64,000 bases of DNA, from the NCBI RefSeq assembly GCF_019242955.1, contig NZ_CP066129.1, forward strand, positions 620,001-684,000. Reading direction: 5' to 3'. This DNA comes from Morganella morganii. GTDB lineage: Bacteria > Pseudomonadota > Gammaproteobacteria > Enterobacterales > Enterobacteriaceae. The notes beneath the pieces are model-generated. The model worked only from the letters and a program-made list of their open reading frames with translations. It was not told the origin of the DNA and did not search any database. This document shows positions 35,543-46,026 of this stretch, in pieces (position 1 is the stretch's first letter; every line of letters begins with the position of its first letter). The translations under genes were made by a program, and so were the position numbers.

Positions 35543-35857
35543 ATGGGCAAACTGACGCTATTACTTTTGGTTATTCTGGGCTGGCTGCAATATTCATTGT
35601 GGCTGGGGAAAAACGGTATTCACGACTATGTATTGGTCAGTGAAGATGTTGTTGCATCAGAACAGGCAAATGTGAAGCTCAAAGCCCGTAATGAGCAGTT
35701 ATTTGCTGAAATCGGCGATCTGAATGACGGGCTTGAAGCCATCGAAGAACGCGGACGCAGTGAATTAGGCATGATCAAGCCCGGCGAAAGCTTTTACCGT
35801 GTCCTGTCCGAAAAACGGACTCAGCAGAATGCGCAGTCACAAAGTCGCAGTAACTAA
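35543..35857 (+). CDS. ftsB: Cell division protein FtsB
   Basis: FtsB joins FtsL and FtsQ in the divisome and helps activate septal peptidoglycan synthesis. The 104-residue protein has one N-terminal membrane segment ([20 protein letters not shown]), then a periplasmic coiled coil ([17 protein letters not shown]), then a short tail. The ATG at 35543 gives the family start; a GTG one codon earlier is less likely. GGGGGCAG is the ribosome-binding site. It heads the ftsB-ispD-ispF-truD cluster. Confidence 0.95.
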   Translation: MGKLTLLLLVILGWLQYSLWLGKNGIHDYVLVSEDVVASEQANVKLKARNEQLFAEIGDLNDGLEAIEERGRSELGMIKPGESFYRVLSEKRTQQNAQSQSRSN

Positions 35858-35862
35858 TCGCT

Positions 35863-36660
35863 ATGACAATACTTTCTTCCGCAATGACCGGTTCACAACC
35901 GGCACCGGACTTATCCGGTATTTCTGATGATGCTCCGGTCACGGCATTGATCCCGGCTGCCGGTATCGGTACCCGGATGCAGTGCGAATGCCCCAAGCAA
36001 TACCTCATGATTGCCGGAAAAACCATTCTGGAACACACACTCGCTATTCTGCTGGAACACCCGCGTATTACGCAGGTGGTGGTGGCGCTGCATCCGCACG
36101 ATACGGTGTTCAGTACATTACCGGTGGCGCATCATCCGCGTATCCGGACGGTCACCGGCGGCGGCGAGCGCGCGGATTCTGTTCTGGCGGGTCTCGACTA
36201 TCTCGCGGATCATACTCCGGAAAACAGCTGGGTACTGGTGCATGATGCTGCACGCCCCTGTTTGCAGTTATCCGATCTGAACCGGCTGCTGGCGGTTATG
36301 TCTGACACTCAGACTGATAACCGCGTGCAGGGCGCGATTCTGGCCTCACCGGTACGCGATACCATGAAGCGGGGGGTAACATCTGCCGGATATACCGGTA
36401 TTGATCATACCGTTGAGCGCACACAGCTCTGGCATGCACTGACCCCGCAATTTTTCCCGCTTCATCTGCTGCGCACCTGTCTGCAACAGGCGCTGTCTCA
36501 GAAGGCGGTGATCACCGATGAAGCTTCCGCACTGGAGTTCTGCGGCTATCAGCCTTTGCTGGTGCCCGGCCGGGCGGACAATATTAAAGTCACACAGCCG
36601 GAAGATCTCGCACTTGCCGGGTTCTACCTGTCCAATAACAATAAGGAACAGACAACATGA
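35863..36660 (+). CDS. ispD: 2-C-methyl-D-erythritol 4-phosphate cytidylyltransferase IspD
   Basis: IspD activates methylerythritol phosphate with CTP in the MEP route to isoprenoids. The 265-residue frame has the CTP-binding loop [11 protein letters not shown] (near residues 29-39), [15 protein letters not shown] and [13 protein letters not shown]. The E. coli protein is 236 residues, so about 25 extra N-terminal residues are present; an in-frame ATG at 35884 would shorten this, and neither start has a strong ribosome-binding site. ispF overlaps the stop. Confidence 0.94.
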   Translation: MTILSSAMTGSQPAPDLSGISDDAPVTALIPAAGIGTRMQCECPKQYLMIAGKTILEHTLAILLEHPRITQVVVALHPHDTVFSTLPVAHHPRIRTVTGGGERADSVLAGLDYLADHTPENSWVLVHDAARPCLQLSDLNRLLAVMSDTQTDNRVQGAILASPVRDTMKRGVTSAGYTGIDHTVERTQLWHALTPQFFPLHLLRTCLQQALSQKAVITDEASALEFCGYQPLLVPGRADNIKVTQPEDLALAGFYLSNNNKEQTT

Positions 36661-37139
36661 TGAGAATCGGACACGGTTTTGATGTTCATGCCTTCGGCGG
36701 TGAAGGCCCGATTGTGATTGCGGGTGTCCGCATTCCTTACGAGCAGGGATTACTGGCGCATTCCGACGGTGATGTCGCCCTGCATGCCGCCACTGATGCA
36801 TTACTGGGCGCTGCGGCGCTGGGGGATATCGGTAAATTATTCCCGGATACCGATCCTGCCTATAAAGGTGCGGACAGCCGTGTGCTGCTGCGTGAAGCTT
36901 TCCGCCGTATTCAGGAAAAAGGGTACCGGCTGGGTAACCTGGATGTCACGATTATCGCCCAGGCACCGAAAATGCTGCCGCATATCCCGCAGATGCGTGT
37001 GAATCTGGCGGAAGATTTACAGTGCCATATGGATGATATCAATGTGAAAGCCACCACCACCGAGAAACTCGGTTTTACCGGCCGCAAAGAAGGGATCGCC
37101 TGTGAGGCTGTGGCGTTACTTGTGAAGGCTGAAGCATGA
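36657..37139 (+). CDS. ispF: 2-C-methyl-D-erythritol 2,4-cyclodiphosphate synthase IspF
   Basis: IspF cyclises CDP-methylerythritol phosphate in the MEP pathway. The 160-residue protein carries the metal site [12 protein letters not shown] and [11 protein letters not shown], and the C-terminal [19 protein letters not shown]. Two adjacent ATG codons overlap the ispD stop (ATGATGA), and the stop overlaps the truD start, so ispD, ispF and truD are tightly coupled. Confidence 0.97.
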   Translation: MMRIGHGFDVHAFGGEGPIVIAGVRIPYEQGLLAHSDGDVALHAATDALLGAAALGDIGKLFPDTDPAYKGADSRVLLREAFRRIQEKGYRLGNLDVTIIAQAPKMLPHIPQMRVNLAEDLQCHMDDINVKATTTEKLGFTGRKEGIACEAVALLVKAEA

Positions 37140-38182
37140 GTCTCCCGGTCAGTTACTTTCACGGTAAACCGGCGGCAACCGGTGTACTGAAAGCACAGCC
37201 GGAAGATTTTCTGGTACAGGAAGATTTGGGCTTTGAACCGGACGGTGACGGCGAACATGTGATGGTCCGCATCCGGAAAACCGGCTGTAATACGCGGTTT
37301 GTGGCGGAAGAACTGGCGAAATTCGCCAAAATCGCCGCCCGTGCTGTCAGCTACGCCGGACTGAAAGACCGCCATGCCGTCACCGAACAGTGGTTCTGTC
37401 TGCAGATGCCGGGAAAAGAAACACCGGATTTCACGCAGATGCAGCTTGAAGGCTGCGATGTGCTGGCGGTTAACCGCCAGAAACGGAAACTGCGGATCGG
37501 CGCACTGAAAGGTAACCACTTTACCATTGTGCTGCGCCGGATCAGTGATCGTGCCGCGACAGAACAGCGTCTGCAACAGATTGCACAGTCCGGGGTGCCG
37601 AATTATTTCGGTGAGCAGCGTTTCGGGCGCAACGGACAGAACCTGTATTTTGCCCGGCGCTGGGCTGACGGCGAAATCAGTGTGAAAGATCGCAGCAAAC
37701 GCGGTTTTTATCTCTCAGCGGCCCGCAGTGCGATGTTTAATGCCGTGACGGACGCGCGTCTGACACAACATCTTCAGGCAACGGTATTGCAGGGAGATGC
37801 GGTACAACTCGCCGGTCGCGGCAGCTGGTTTGCGGTTCAGGCGGATGAGCTGGCGGATGTACAGCAGCGTCTGGATAACCGTGAACTGCGTATTACCGCA
37901 CCGTTACCGGGTAAGAGTGATTTGGGAACGCAGGATGCGGCACTGGCGTTTGAAACGGAGCAACTGGCACCGTGGCAGTCTCTGTGGCAGCTGGCGGCGA
38001 AAGAGGGGGCAGATAATGCCCGTCGTGCGCTGATGCTGTATCCGGAAGATTTCACATCGGAATGGATGGATGATGAAACCGTCCGTTTATCCTTTTTCCT
38101 GCCGGCCGGCAGTTTCGCCACCAGTGTTGTCCGCGAAATTATTGAGCTGGAAGCGGATCAGGCGGCAGAATTCAGTGAATAA
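37136..38182 (+). CDS. truD: tRNA pseudouridine(13) synthase TruD
   Basis: TruD makes pseudouridine 13 in tRNA-Glu. The 348-residue protein has the catalytic-aspartate segment [15 protein letters not shown], then [14 protein letters not shown] and the TruD insertion domain, and ends with ASVVREI-like [12 protein letters not shown]. The ATG overlaps the end of ispF (ATGA). A terminator-like hairpin follows. Confidence 0.96.
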   Translation: MSLPVSYFHGKPAATGVLKAQPEDFLVQEDLGFEPDGDGEHVMVRIRKTGCNTRFVAEELAKFAKIAARAVSYAGLKDRHAVTEQWFCLQMPGKETPDFTQMQLEGCDVLAVNRQKRKLRIGALKGNHFTIVLRRISDRAATEQRLQQIAQSGVPNYFGEQRFGRNGQNLYFARRWADGEISVKDRSKRGFYLSAARSAMFNAVTDARLTQHLQATVLQGDAVQLAGRGSWFAVQADELADVQQRLDNRELRITAPLPGKSDLGTQDAALAFETEQLAPWQSLWQLAAKEGADNARRALMLYPEDFTSEWMDDETVRLSFFLPAGSFATSVVREIIELEADQAAEFSE

Positions 38183-38202
38183 TCAACTGACTGATTAAAA
38201 TG

Positions 38203-38234
38203 AAAAGGGCAGAAATAATATTTCTGCCCTTTTT
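38203..38234. terminator. Bidirectional terminator after truD
   Basis: AAAAGGGCAGAAATA and TATTTCTGCCCTTTTT form a long inverted repeat with A and T runs, between the converging truD and DUF5329 genes. Confidence 0.9.
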
Positions 38235-38258
38235 CGTTCTGTTTTTTTGACTGCATTT

Positions 38259-38654
38259 TTATTCTGTTTTTGCCGCGGCGGCTTTGTCTGTTTCAGTCAG
38301 CAACTCAGTCAGGTAAATTTTTGCATCCACCGGGTCGTTGCCCGGCAGTTTCACCTGATACGGTTTACCGCTGACAGAAGATCCTGACGCCACTTTATCC
38401 ACGAACTGCTCTGCGGTTTTCAGACGTTTTTTCGTTTTACTTAATTTCAGGCGCAGATGCGATTCCGCGTCGGCGGCATTATGCTCACTGCCGTTGCGGA
38501 TAAAAATCAGTTGTTCCTGCTTCCCGACCGCAGTCAGTAAATTCTCCACCCGTGTCTCTTCCTGAGGAGACAGCGCAAGTGCCTCTGAGACCAGAAGCAG
38601 TCCGGCCGTCAGTGCCGTGAACAGGGTTGCTGTGATGCGTTGACAGATAGCCAT
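38259..38654 (-). CDS. Exported DUF5329 family protein
   Basis: A 131-residue protein of unknown function with a signal peptide (MAICQRITATLFTALTAGLLLVS..ALA). The body matches the DUF5329 pattern: FIRNGSEHNAADAESHLRLK, then a VASGSSVSGKPYQVKLPG segment. The family is small, periplasmic and uncharacterised. The cysteine often found before the RNG motif is absent here. It is convergent with truD and divergent from surE. AGGA precedes the ATG. Confidence 0.7.
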   Translation of the reverse strand: MAICQRITATLFTALTAGLLLVSEALALSPQEETRVENLLTAVGKQEQLIFIRNGSEHNAADAESHLRLKLSKTKKRLKTAEQFVDKVASGSSVSGKPYQVKLPGNDPVDAKIYLTELLTETDKAAAAKTE

Positions 38655-38818
38655 GCAGAAATCCTGTCAGTTATAAATAATAATAGCAGTATCATGCAGG
38701 TGAATATGAAAAAAGCAATCAGACTAAATCTGTTATAACCCTTTTTTATCGCGGCTAACTTGATAAAATAGTTTTCTGTCGTGATAAATGATCTGTGACT
38801 GATAAAAAGGATACCGTT

Positions 38819-39579
38819 GTGCTGCGAATTCTGGTGAGTAATGATGACGGCGTCAGTGCGCCGGGTATCCGGACACTGTCTGAGGCACTGCGGCGTACTT
38901 ATCATGTGCAGGTGATTGCACCTGACCGCAACCGCAGCGGGGCATCCAATGCGCTGACGCTTGATCGTCCGCTGCGTACGGTGGTGCATGAAAACGGCGA
39001 TATTGCGCTGGTGGAAGGCACGCCGACCGATTGTGTCTATATTGGTGCTAACCTGCTGATGCGTCCGCGTCCGGAAATTGTGGTTTCCGGGATTAACTGC
39101 GGCCCGAATCTCGGGGATGATGTGATTTACTCCGGTACGGTGGCGGCAGCAATGGAAGGGCGCCATCTGGGATTACCCGCGATAGCAGTCTCCCTGAACG
39201 GTGACACCCATTATGATACGGCGGCGGAAATCACCTGCCGTCTGCTGACTATGCTGCAACAGGTGCCGCTGCGGGCCGGTAATATTCTGAACGTGAATGT
39301 CCCCGATATCCCGCTCAGTGAGATCAAAGGGATGAAAGTCACCCGCTGCGGAACCCGCCGGGCACCGGATGTGGTTTACACACAGACAGACCCGAAAGGA
39401 AATCCGCTGTACTGGCTCGGCCCTCCGGGGAAAAACTGGATACCGGGCCGGATACCGATTTTGCGGCTGTCGATGCCGGTTATGTTTCCGTCACACCACT
39501 GCATGTTGATCTGACAGCCTACAGCGTGCAGGAAAAATTAGCAGACTGGTTACAAAAAGCAGGGGTGATACAGGAATGA
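38819..39579 (+). pseudogene. surE: 5'-nucleotidase SurE, interrupted by a one-base deletion
   Basis: SurE is a metal-dependent 5'/3'-nucleotidase and exopolyphosphatase linked to stationary-phase survival. The GTG start (after AAAAGGA) gives [20 protein letters not shown], matching the family, with the metal site SNDDG and [17 protein letters not shown]. The frame is normal to about 39437, then shifts. Read literally it stops at 39514 with a foreign tail. Adding one G at GG 39438-39439 restores [20 protein letters not shown] and a C-terminus ending at TGA 39577-39579, which overlaps the pcm ATG exactly as in E. coli. A sequencing error is likely; a true frameshift remains possible. Confidence 0.9.
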
Positions 39580-40202
39580 TCCGCCGGGTGGTACAGGATC
39601 TGATTACACAGTTACGTCAGGCCGGGATCCGCGATGAACGTCTGTTACAGGCGATGGCGGCTGTCCCGCGGGAGAACTTTGTCGATGAGGCGCTGACACA
39701 TAAAGCCTGGGACAACACCGCGCTGCCGATAGGCTACGGGCAGACTATCTCCCAGCCGTTTATGGTGGCGAAAATGACAGAACTGCTGGAACCGGCTCCG
39801 CAGGCGCATGTGCTGGAAATCGGCACCGGCTCCGGCTATCAGACGGCGATACTCGCACATCTTGCGGCACATGTTTATTCGGTTGAGCGGGTCAAAGGAT
39901 TACAGTGGCATGCCAAACGCCGCTTTAAACAACTTGATCTGCACAATATTTCCACCCGTCACGGCGACGGCTGGGAAGGATGGCCGTCCCGTGGCCCGTT
40001 TGACGGCATTATTGTTACCGCTGCCGCCAGTGATATTCCGCCCGCGCTGCTCGGTCAGCTGGCGGATAACGGGCGGATGGTGATACCGGTGGGGGAACAG
40101 CAGCAGATGCTTAAACTTATCCGCCGCCGGGGCAATGATTTTCATACCCAATCGATCGGAACTGTCCGGTTTGTTCCCCTGATCCACGGGGATCTTGGAT
40201 AA
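39576..40202 (+). CDS. pcm: Protein-L-isoaspartate O-methyltransferase
   Basis: Pcm methylates isoaspartyl residues in aged proteins so they can revert to aspartate. The 208-residue protein has the AdoMet site [18 protein letters not shown], the upstream [14 protein letters not shown] that binds the substrate carboxyl, and the C-terminal RFVPLIHG-type segment. The ATG overlaps the restored surE stop (ATGA), the same coupling as in E. coli. Confidence 0.97.
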   Translation: MIRRVVQDLITQLRQAGIRDERLLQAMAAVPRENFVDEALTHKAWDNTALPIGYGQTISQPFMVAKMTELLEPAPQAHVLEIGTGSGYQTAILAHLAAHVYSVERVKGLQWHAKRRFKQLDLHNISTRHGDGWEGWPSRGPFDGIIVTAAASDIPPALLGQLADNGRMVIPVGEQQQMLKLIRRRGNDFHTQSIGTVRFVPLIHGDLG

Positions 40203-40343
40203 AAATGGCTATTTTAGTAACAAGACTTTTTCATTTCGCTTAGTATCTGTTTTAATAATACAATCCTGCCATGCGGTCTGCGGCCGCGTGGTGAATTTCT
40301 GATTGTCAGTTTTCGCACTATTTCCAGTTTCGGGAGAAGGAAT

Positions 40344-41462
40344 ATGAACTCAAGAAACCCTATGAAAACAATACGATGGGTTGCTATTGGGTCACTGATG
40401 AGCACGGTTCTGGCCGGATGCTCAACGCCGTATCATGCCGCACCAATCAGCAGTGTGGAAGAAAGCAGCAGTGCTCCGGTTATGACAGCAGGTAATGATA
40501 ACAACAGTACTTCTGTATCCACGCCGATGCCGGTACGTCCTCAGCTCAGTTCTGCCAATAATACACAGCCGGTAAGCCGGAGTGTACAGCAGCCGCGTGC
40601 CGCTGGTGTGCAGACCAGTAACGATGGCCGGATTCAGTACAACCGCAATTATGATGCGATCCCGAAAGGCAGTTACAACGGAAATACCTATACCGTTCAG
40701 CGTGGTGATACTTTATTTTACATTGCTTATATCTCCGGGTCTGACTTCCGCGAACTGGCAGCACAAAATAATATTCCTGAGCCGTACAGCCTGAACGAAG
40801 GGCAGGTGATTCGGTTAAGCAACGGCGGCAATACCGTTGCACCGGTCAGCAGCGGAACTCAGGTCGCGACAAATAAGAATACTCCGCAAAACAGGGTGGT
40901 TGATTCTCAACCAACTAATGCGTATTCTGAATCTTCAGGCGCTAAACCGGCCGGCGGTAAGATGCTCTCATCTCAGGTCACCGCACAGGCAAAAGCGAAT
41001 AACGGCACTGCTGCTACCACAGCGGCAACAACTGCAGCCGTTACCGCTCCGGCAACAACAACCAGCGCGCCTGTCGCCGTAAATAGTGGTTCCTTTAAAT
41101 GGGGCTGGCCAGCGGAAGGCAAAGTCATTTCCAACTACACAGGACCTACCAGCGGTAACCGGGGTATTGATATCGGTGGTACACGTGGACAGCCTGTTTT
41201 TGCTTCAGCGCCGGGTAAAGTGGTGTATACCGGTAATGCGTTACGCGGCTACGGCAATCTGGTCATCATCAAACACAACGATGATTTCCTGACCGCCTAT
41301 GCACATAACGATTCCATCCTGGTTAAAGATCAGCAGGACGTCGCAGCTGGTCAGAAAATTGCCACGATGGGCAGCAGCGGAACCACATCCGTAAGATTAC
41401 ATTTTGAAATTCGTTACAAGGGAAAATCAGTCAACCCGCTGCAGTACTTACCGCAGCGATAA
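40344..41462 (+). CDS. nlpD: Murein hydrolase activator NlpD
   Basis: NlpD is an outer-membrane lipoprotein that activates the amidase AmiC at the septum. The 372-residue precursor has lipobox LAGC near residue 25, a LysM peptidoglycan-binding domain ([14 protein letters not shown]), a low-complexity Ala/Thr-rich linker, and a C-terminal LytM/M23 domain. Key metal-binding histidines of active M23 peptidases are missing (NRGIDIGG in place of HxGxD), as expected of a non-catalytic activator. GGGAGAAGG precedes the ATG. rpoS follows; in E. coli the main rpoS promoter lies within nlpD. Confidence 0.95.
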   Translation: MNSRNPMKTIRWVAIGSLMSTVLAGCSTPYHAAPISSVEESSSAPVMTAGNDNNSTSVSTPMPVRPQLSSANNTQPVSRSVQQPRAAGVQTSNDGRIQYNRNYDAIPKGSYNGNTYTVQRGDTLFYIAYISGSDFRELAAQNNIPEPYSLNEGQVIRLSNGGNTVAPVSSGTQVATNKNTPQNRVVDSQPTNAYSESSGAKPAGGKMLSSQVTAQAKANNGTAATTAATTAAVTAPATTTSAPVAVNSGSFKWGWPAEGKVISNYTGPTSGNRGIDIGGTRGQPVFASAPGKVVYTGNALRGYGNLVIIKHNDDFLTAYAHNDSILVKDQQDVAAGQKIATMGSSGTTSVRLHFEIRYKGKSVNPLQYLPQR

Positions 41463-41511
41463 ACGGCAGAACAGCTTGTTCTGCCTGAATTATCGGGGTA
41501 GGAGCAAGCTG

Positions 41512-42504
41512 ATGAGCCGTAATCCACTGAATGCTAACGAGTTATACGACGAAGATTTTGCCGCCGAGCAGGCTGAAGATGAAGAGCTGTTTGATGAGAA
41601 ACAGCTGGCAGAGGAGAGCGAATCTGACGATCCCGGTCCGGACATTGAGTTCGTGCAGAATGTCAGTCAGCGTGTCCTCGACGCCACTCAGCTTTATCTT
41701 GGTGAGATAGGCTTTTCACCGCTGCTCAGCGCAGAAGAAGAAGTCTTTTTTGCACGGCGCGCCCTGCGGGGTGATCCCGCAGCGCGCCAGCGTATGATTG
41801 AAAGTAACCTCCGCCTGGTGGTTAAAATCTCCCGCCGTTACAGTAACCGCGGGCTGGCACTGCTTGATCTGATTGAAGAGGGTAACCTCGGTCTGATCCG
41901 GGCTGTGGAGAAATTTGATCCCGAAAAAGGCTTCCGTTTTTCTACCTATGCCACATGGTGGATCCGTCAGACTATTGAACGGGCTATCATGAATCAGACC
42001 CGCACCATCCGTCTCCCTATCCATATTGTCAAAGAGCTTAATGTCTATCTGCGTACCGCCCGTGAACTGGCTCAAAAGCTGGATCATGAGCCGACAGCAG
42101 AAGAGATTGCCGAACAACTGGATAAACCGGTGGGGGATGTCAGCCGTATGCTGCGCCTGAATGAGCGTATCACCTCAGTGGATATCCCTGTGGGCGCGGA
42201 TTCAGACAAAGCACTGCTGGATATCCTGTCTGACGAAAATGATGTCACACCGGAAAACCGTTTGCAGGATAACAACATGCAGCAGAGCATTGTGAAGTGG
42301 CTGTATGAACTGAATCCGAAGCAGCGGGAAGTGCTGGCACGCCGTTTCGGCCTGCTCGGCTATGAGGCCGCGACACTGGAAGATGTGGGGCGTGAGATTG
42401 GTTTAACCCGCGAGCGTGTGCGGCAGATTCAGGTGGAAGGTTTACGCCGCCTGAAAGATATCCTGCATAATCACGGGCTATGTGAGAATTCACTGTTTAA
42501 CTGA
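41512..42504 (+). CDS. rpoS: RNA polymerase sigma factor RpoS
   Basis: RpoS directs the general stress and stationary-phase response. The ATG at 41512, preceded by GGTAGGAGC, gives 330 residues, the same as E. coli; a longer in-frame reading from 41404 lies inside nlpD and is not family-like. Region 1.2 to 2 is highly conserved ([39 protein letters not shown]), as are region 3 and region 4.2 ([21 protein letters not shown]). The acidic N-terminus differs from E. coli. A strong terminator follows. Confidence 0.98.
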   Translation: MSRNPLNANELYDEDFAAEQAEDEELFDEKQLAEESESDDPGPDIEFVQNVSQRVLDATQLYLGEIGFSPLLSAEEEVFFARRALRGDPAARQRMIESNLRLVVKISRRYSNRGLALLDLIEEGNLGLIRAVEKFDPEKGFRFSTYATWWIRQTIERAIMNQTRTIRLPIHIVKELNVYLRTARELAQKLDHEPTAEEIAEQLDKPVGDVSRMLRLNERITSVDIPVGADSDKALLDILSDENDVTPENRLQDNNMQQSIVKWLYELNPKQREVLARRFGLLGYEAATLEDVGREIGLTRERVRQIQVEGLRRLKDILHNHGLCENSLFN

Positions 42505-42555
42505 GTGATCCGTAAAACAACGTTCTCATGCTGTTATAAAAATTATTTATGCAAG

Positions 42556-42587
42556 AAGGGGGGAATTTATTCCCCCCTTTTTCTTTT
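42556..42587. terminator. Terminator between rpoS and mutS
   Basis: AAGGGGGGAAT and ATTCCCCCCTT pair across a two-base loop, followed by a T-rich run on the plus strand. It separates the converging rpoS and mutS genes and probably serves rpoS. Confidence 0.9.
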
Positions 42588-42596
42588 GTCCGGTTG

Positions 42597-45158
42597 TCAG
42601 AGCATCTCTTTCAGACGGTAAAGCCAGTCCAGTGCCTGACGCGGTGTCAGTGAATCCGGATTAATCCCCGCCAGCGCATCCAGTGCCGGAGCCGGTTCTT
42701 CCGGTGCATCCAGCAGATTCATTTGCGGAGTTTCCACATGACTGGCGGTGGCATTCAGTGACAGCGATTCCAGCTCGCGCAGTTTCTGTTTCGCGCGTTT
42801 AATCACATCACGCGGCACACCGGCAAGCAGCGCCACTGCGAGGCCGTAACTTTTGCTGGCAGCGCCATCCTGCACGCTGTGCATAAAGGCGATGGTATCA
42901 CCGTGCTCAACCGCATCCAGATGGATATTGGCCACACCTTCCAGTTTCTCCGGCAGCGTGGTCAGCTCGAAATAGTGAGTGGCAAACAGTGTCAGTGCTT
43001 TGATCCGGTTTGCCAGGCTTTCCGCACAGGCCCAGGCCAGCGATAAACCATCATAGGTGGATGTCCCGCGCCCGATTTCATCCATCAGCACCAGGCTCTG
43101 TTCCGTGGCGTTATGCAGGATATTGGCGGTTTCTGTCATTTCCACCATAAAAGTGGAACGGCCGGACGCCAGATCATCAGATGCGCCGACACGGGTGAAA
43201 ATCCGATCCACCGGGCCGATAACCGCTTTTTCCGCCGGGACAAAGCTGCCGATATACGCGAGCAGCGTGATAAGTGCTGTCTGCCGCATATAGGTACTCT
43301 TACCGCCCATATTCGGGCCGGTGATGATCAGCAGGCGGCGCTGTGGTGACATTGCCAGCGGGTTGGCGATAAACGGTTCTGTCAGCACATGTTCGACAAC
43401 CGGGTGACGGCCGCCGGTGATCTGAATACCGACTTTATCCGTCAGTTGCGGACAGGTGTAATTGAGGGTTTCCGCGCGCTCGGCCAGGTTGGTGAGCACA
43501 TCCAGTTCCGCCAGGGTATCTGAGCTGCGCTGAAGCGCTTCCAGGTGCGGCAGCAGCAGATCAAACAGCTCCTCATAGAGGGCTTTTTCAATCGCCAGTG
43601 CTTTGCTTTTGGAAGTCAGAACCTTATCTTCATACTCTTTCAGTTCCGGAATGATATAGCGCTCGGCGTTTTTCAGCGTCTGGCGGCGTACGTAATGGAT
43701 CGGTACCAGGTGGCTTTGTCCGCGGCTGACCTGAATATAGTAGCCGTGCACACCATTAAATCCGACTTTTAGTGTATCGATACCGAGTTTTTCGCGTTCG
43801 CGGATCTCCAGTTTATCGAGATAATCACTGGCACCGTCAGCCAGGGCGCGCCACTCATCCAGTTCCTCATTGTAGCCGGGAGCGATAACACCACCGTCCC
43901 GCACCAGCACCGGCGGCGCTTCAACTACCGCGCGTTCCAGCAGTGACTGTAATTCATCAAACTGACCGATACGCTGTTGCAGTGTCTGAATATAAGGATC
44001 AGAGACGGCACTCAGCTGTGCCTGAATATCCGGATACTGAGAAAAAGCGTGACGCATCCGCGCCAGGTCACGCGGACGGGCGGTACGCAGCGCCAGACGC
44101 GCCAGCACCCGTTCGAGGTCGCCTATCTGCCGCAGAACCGGTTGCAAATCCGGGCTGATATCCGTCAGCGCGGCAATCGCCTGCTGGCGGTTGGCGAGCA
44201 CGGCTCTGTCACGCAGCGGGGAGTGCAGCCAGCGTTTGAGCATCCGGCTGCCCATCGGGGTTACACACAGATCAAGTACGGAGGAGAGCGTATTTTCGGT
44301 GCCGCCGCTGAGGTTCTGGGTGATTTCCAGATTGCGGCGTGTGGCAGCATCCAGAATCACATTTTCCTGAAGATTTTCCAGTGTCACACTGCGGATATGC
44401 GGCAGCGAGGTGCGCTGGGTATCTTTGACATATTGCAGCAGGCATCCTGCGGCCTGTAAGGCCAGCGGGGCATTTTCCACACCAAAACCGTGCAGATCGC
44501 GGGTACCGAACTGTAATGTCAGCTGCTGACGTGCAGTTTCCAGTTCAAATTCCCACAACGGACGGCGGCGCAGCCCTTTCTGATTCTGAATAATGGCGAA
44601 ATCCGCCATATCTTCCGGATAGAGCAGTTCAGCCGGGCGGGTACGCTGCAATTCCGCGGTCATCGCGTCTTTATCCTCTAACTGGAGGATACGGAAACGG
44701 CCGGATGTGATATCCAGGGTGGCATAACCAAACCCGCGCGCATCCTGCCAGACCGCCGCGAGCAGGTTATCCTGGCGCTCCTGTAACAGGGCTTCATCAC
44801 TGACGGTTCCCGGTGTGACGATACGGATCACTTTACGCTCAACCGGGCCTTTGCTGGTGGCCGGATCGCCGATTTGCTCACAGATAGCAACAGATTCCCC
44901 GAGCTGAACCAGTTTTGCCAGATAACCCTCAACCGCATGATGCGGCACCCCGGCCATCGGGATCGGCTGACCGGCGGTCTGGCCGCGTTTGGTCAGTGAA
45001 ATATCCAGTAACTGCGCTGCCCGTTTGGCATCATCAAAGAACAGCTCATAGAAGTCACCCATCCGGTAAAACATCAGAATATCCGGATGCTGTGCCTTGA
45101 GCCGGAAATACTGCTGCATCATAGGGGTATGGGATTCGAAGTTTTGGTTGTCAGTCAT
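42597..45158 (-). CDS. mutS: DNA mismatch repair protein MutS
   Basis: MutS recognises mismatches and small loops and starts methyl-directed repair. The 853-residue protein has the mismatch-contact motif [11 protein letters not shown] (phenylalanine wedge and glutamate), the clamp and lever domains, Walker [15 protein letters not shown], Walker [17 protein letters not shown], and the dimerisation histidine in ATHYFELT. Length equals E. coli. It is convergent with rpoS; in E. coli these two genes lie near each other but with other genes between. Confidence 0.98.
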   Translation of the reverse strand: MTDNQNFESHTPMMQQYFRLKAQHPDILMFYRMGDFYELFFDDAKRAAQLLDISLTKRGQTAGQPIPMAGVPHHAVEGYLAKLVQLGESVAICEQIGDPATSKGPVERKVIRIVTPGTVSDEALLQERQDNLLAAVWQDARGFGYATLDITSGRFRILQLEDKDAMTAELQRTRPAELLYPEDMADFAIIQNQKGLRRRPLWEFELETARQQLTLQFGTRDLHGFGVENAPLALQAAGCLLQYVKDTQRTSLPHIRSVTLENLQENVILDAATRRNLEITQNLSGGTENTLSSVLDLCVTPMGSRMLKRWLHSPLRDRAVLANRQQAIAALTDISPDLQPVLRQIGDLERVLARLALRTARPRDLARMRHAFSQYPDIQAQLSAVSDPYIQTLQQRIGQFDELQSLLERAVVEAPPVLVRDGGVIAPGYNEELDEWRALADGASDYLDKLEIREREKLGIDTLKVGFNGVHGYYIQVSRGQSHLVPIHYVRRQTLKNAERYIIPELKEYEDKVLTSKSKALAIEKALYEELFDLLLPHLEALQRSSDTLAELDVLTNLAERAETLNYTCPQLTDKVGIQITGGRHPVVEHVLTEPFIANPLAMSPQRRLLIITGPNMGGKSTYMRQTALITLLAYIGSFVPAEKAVIGPVDRIFTRVGASDDLASGRSTFMVEMTETANILHNATEQSLVLMDEIGRGTSTYDGLSLAWACAESLANRIKALTLFATHYFELTTLPEKLEGVANIHLDAVEHGDTIAFMHSVQDGAASKSYGLAVALLAGVPRDVIKRAKQKLRELESLSLNATASHVETPQMNLLDAPEEPAPALDALAGINPDSLTPRQALDWLYRLKEML

Positions 45159-45573
45159 AGGGATTCTGTTAACACACTGAGAAAGTTACGGTTTATCAAC
45201 TGCCCGCCCCGGGTACAGTCTTCATTAATGTGCTTAAAATAACACAGATTCTGATGAAAAAGGGGATTCCTTCCCGCACTGCGGTGAATTATTGAAAAGG
45301 GTGGAGCAGGATCGCAAAAACCGGAGGTAAGATGAGAATATCACGCAAAAAGCCGCGCAATATACATTTACGCGGCTTCACCATGTTGTGCTGCTCTGCT
45401 CCCTGAGCAATCACACCTGGTTTATACAAACAGACCGCCGTTCTGAACGGGAATAACAGATTAAAACCCTGTTTTAAAACTAATCAGAAATCCGGCGTAA
45501 TAATGAATATCTGATATATTCAGATATCATCCTGTTATATTTTATGGATATTTATTTAGTGATATAATTTTTA
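45159..45573. other. Gene-free spacer between mutS and the unknown small protein
   Basis: This 415-bp stretch holds the mutS promoter region on its left side and a terminator for the 150-residue protein gene (45345-45378). The rest, especially 45500-45573, is very AT-rich. No supported reading frame or RNA gene was seen. Confidence 0.6.
45345..45378 (-). terminator. Rho-independent terminator downstream of the unknown small protein gene
   Basis: AAGCCGCG (45350-45357) and CGCGGCTT (45371-45378) form a stem with a 13-nt loop; on the minus strand it is followed by TTTTTG. It lies about 195 bp past the stop of the 150-residue gene, leaving a long 3' untranslated region. Confidence 0.75.
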
Positions 45574-46026
45574 TTATTCTTCGGTCACACGAATAGAAGT
45601 TACGGTATATTTACCATTTGCATCTTCACCACCCTGGTAAACATACAGACGTCCTTCGATGAAGAAGAAGTTAAATGTCTTACGATCATCAATGACATAG
45701 TCAAATTCAAATCTGCTGACCAGTCCGAGTGTGGTGGTCGCATAAACTTCCATGGTTTTACCGGCTAAGCTGACCGCACAGATATAAGTGGTTGCAGTAA
45801 CATCATCATAAGCAGCCTGAATAATATCATAGTAACAACCGAAGTTTTTACTGACAATGCTATCACCCAGTGTACCATTTTCATAAACAGGCTTAACCAG
45901 GTAATTACCTTCTTCATCTTCTGCCAGAAGGTAATTTTTTCTGCCGACATTATAAACTACAGTCTGCGGATAAATATGACCAAGTTCGCCTTTATCAACC
46001 ATGGTTAATTTAACTTTACGAGCCAT
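45574..46026 (-). CDS. Unknown 150-residue beta-rich protein
   Basis: Family not recognised. The frame has a strong ribosome-binding site (AAAGGAGTAATATA before ATG) and no signal peptide or membrane segment. Three similar strand-rich segments (around residues 31-55, 80-102 and 118-140), each with aromatic and glycine positions such as YLLAEDEEGNYLV, YICAVSLAGKTMEV and FFFIEGRLYVY, suggest a repeated beta-sheet or propeller-like fold, perhaps a lectin; this is inference. Flanks are AT-rich. It is divergent from the outer-membrane operon, with a Fur-box-like site in the shared spacer. Confidence 0.7.
   Translation of the reverse strand: MARKVKLTMVDKGELGHIYPQTVVYNVGRKNYLLAEDEEGNYLVKPVYENGTLGDSIVSKNFGCYYDIIQAAYDDVTATTYICAVSLAGKTMEVYATTTLGLVSRFEFDYVIDDRKTFNFFFIEGRLYVYQGGEDANGKYTVTSIRVTEE

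Noticed and set aside
41404-41511. Extended N-terminus for RpoS inside nlpD
   Set aside because: The extension overlaps coding sequence of nlpD in another frame; the ATG at 41512 has a good ribosome-binding site and gives exactly the family length.
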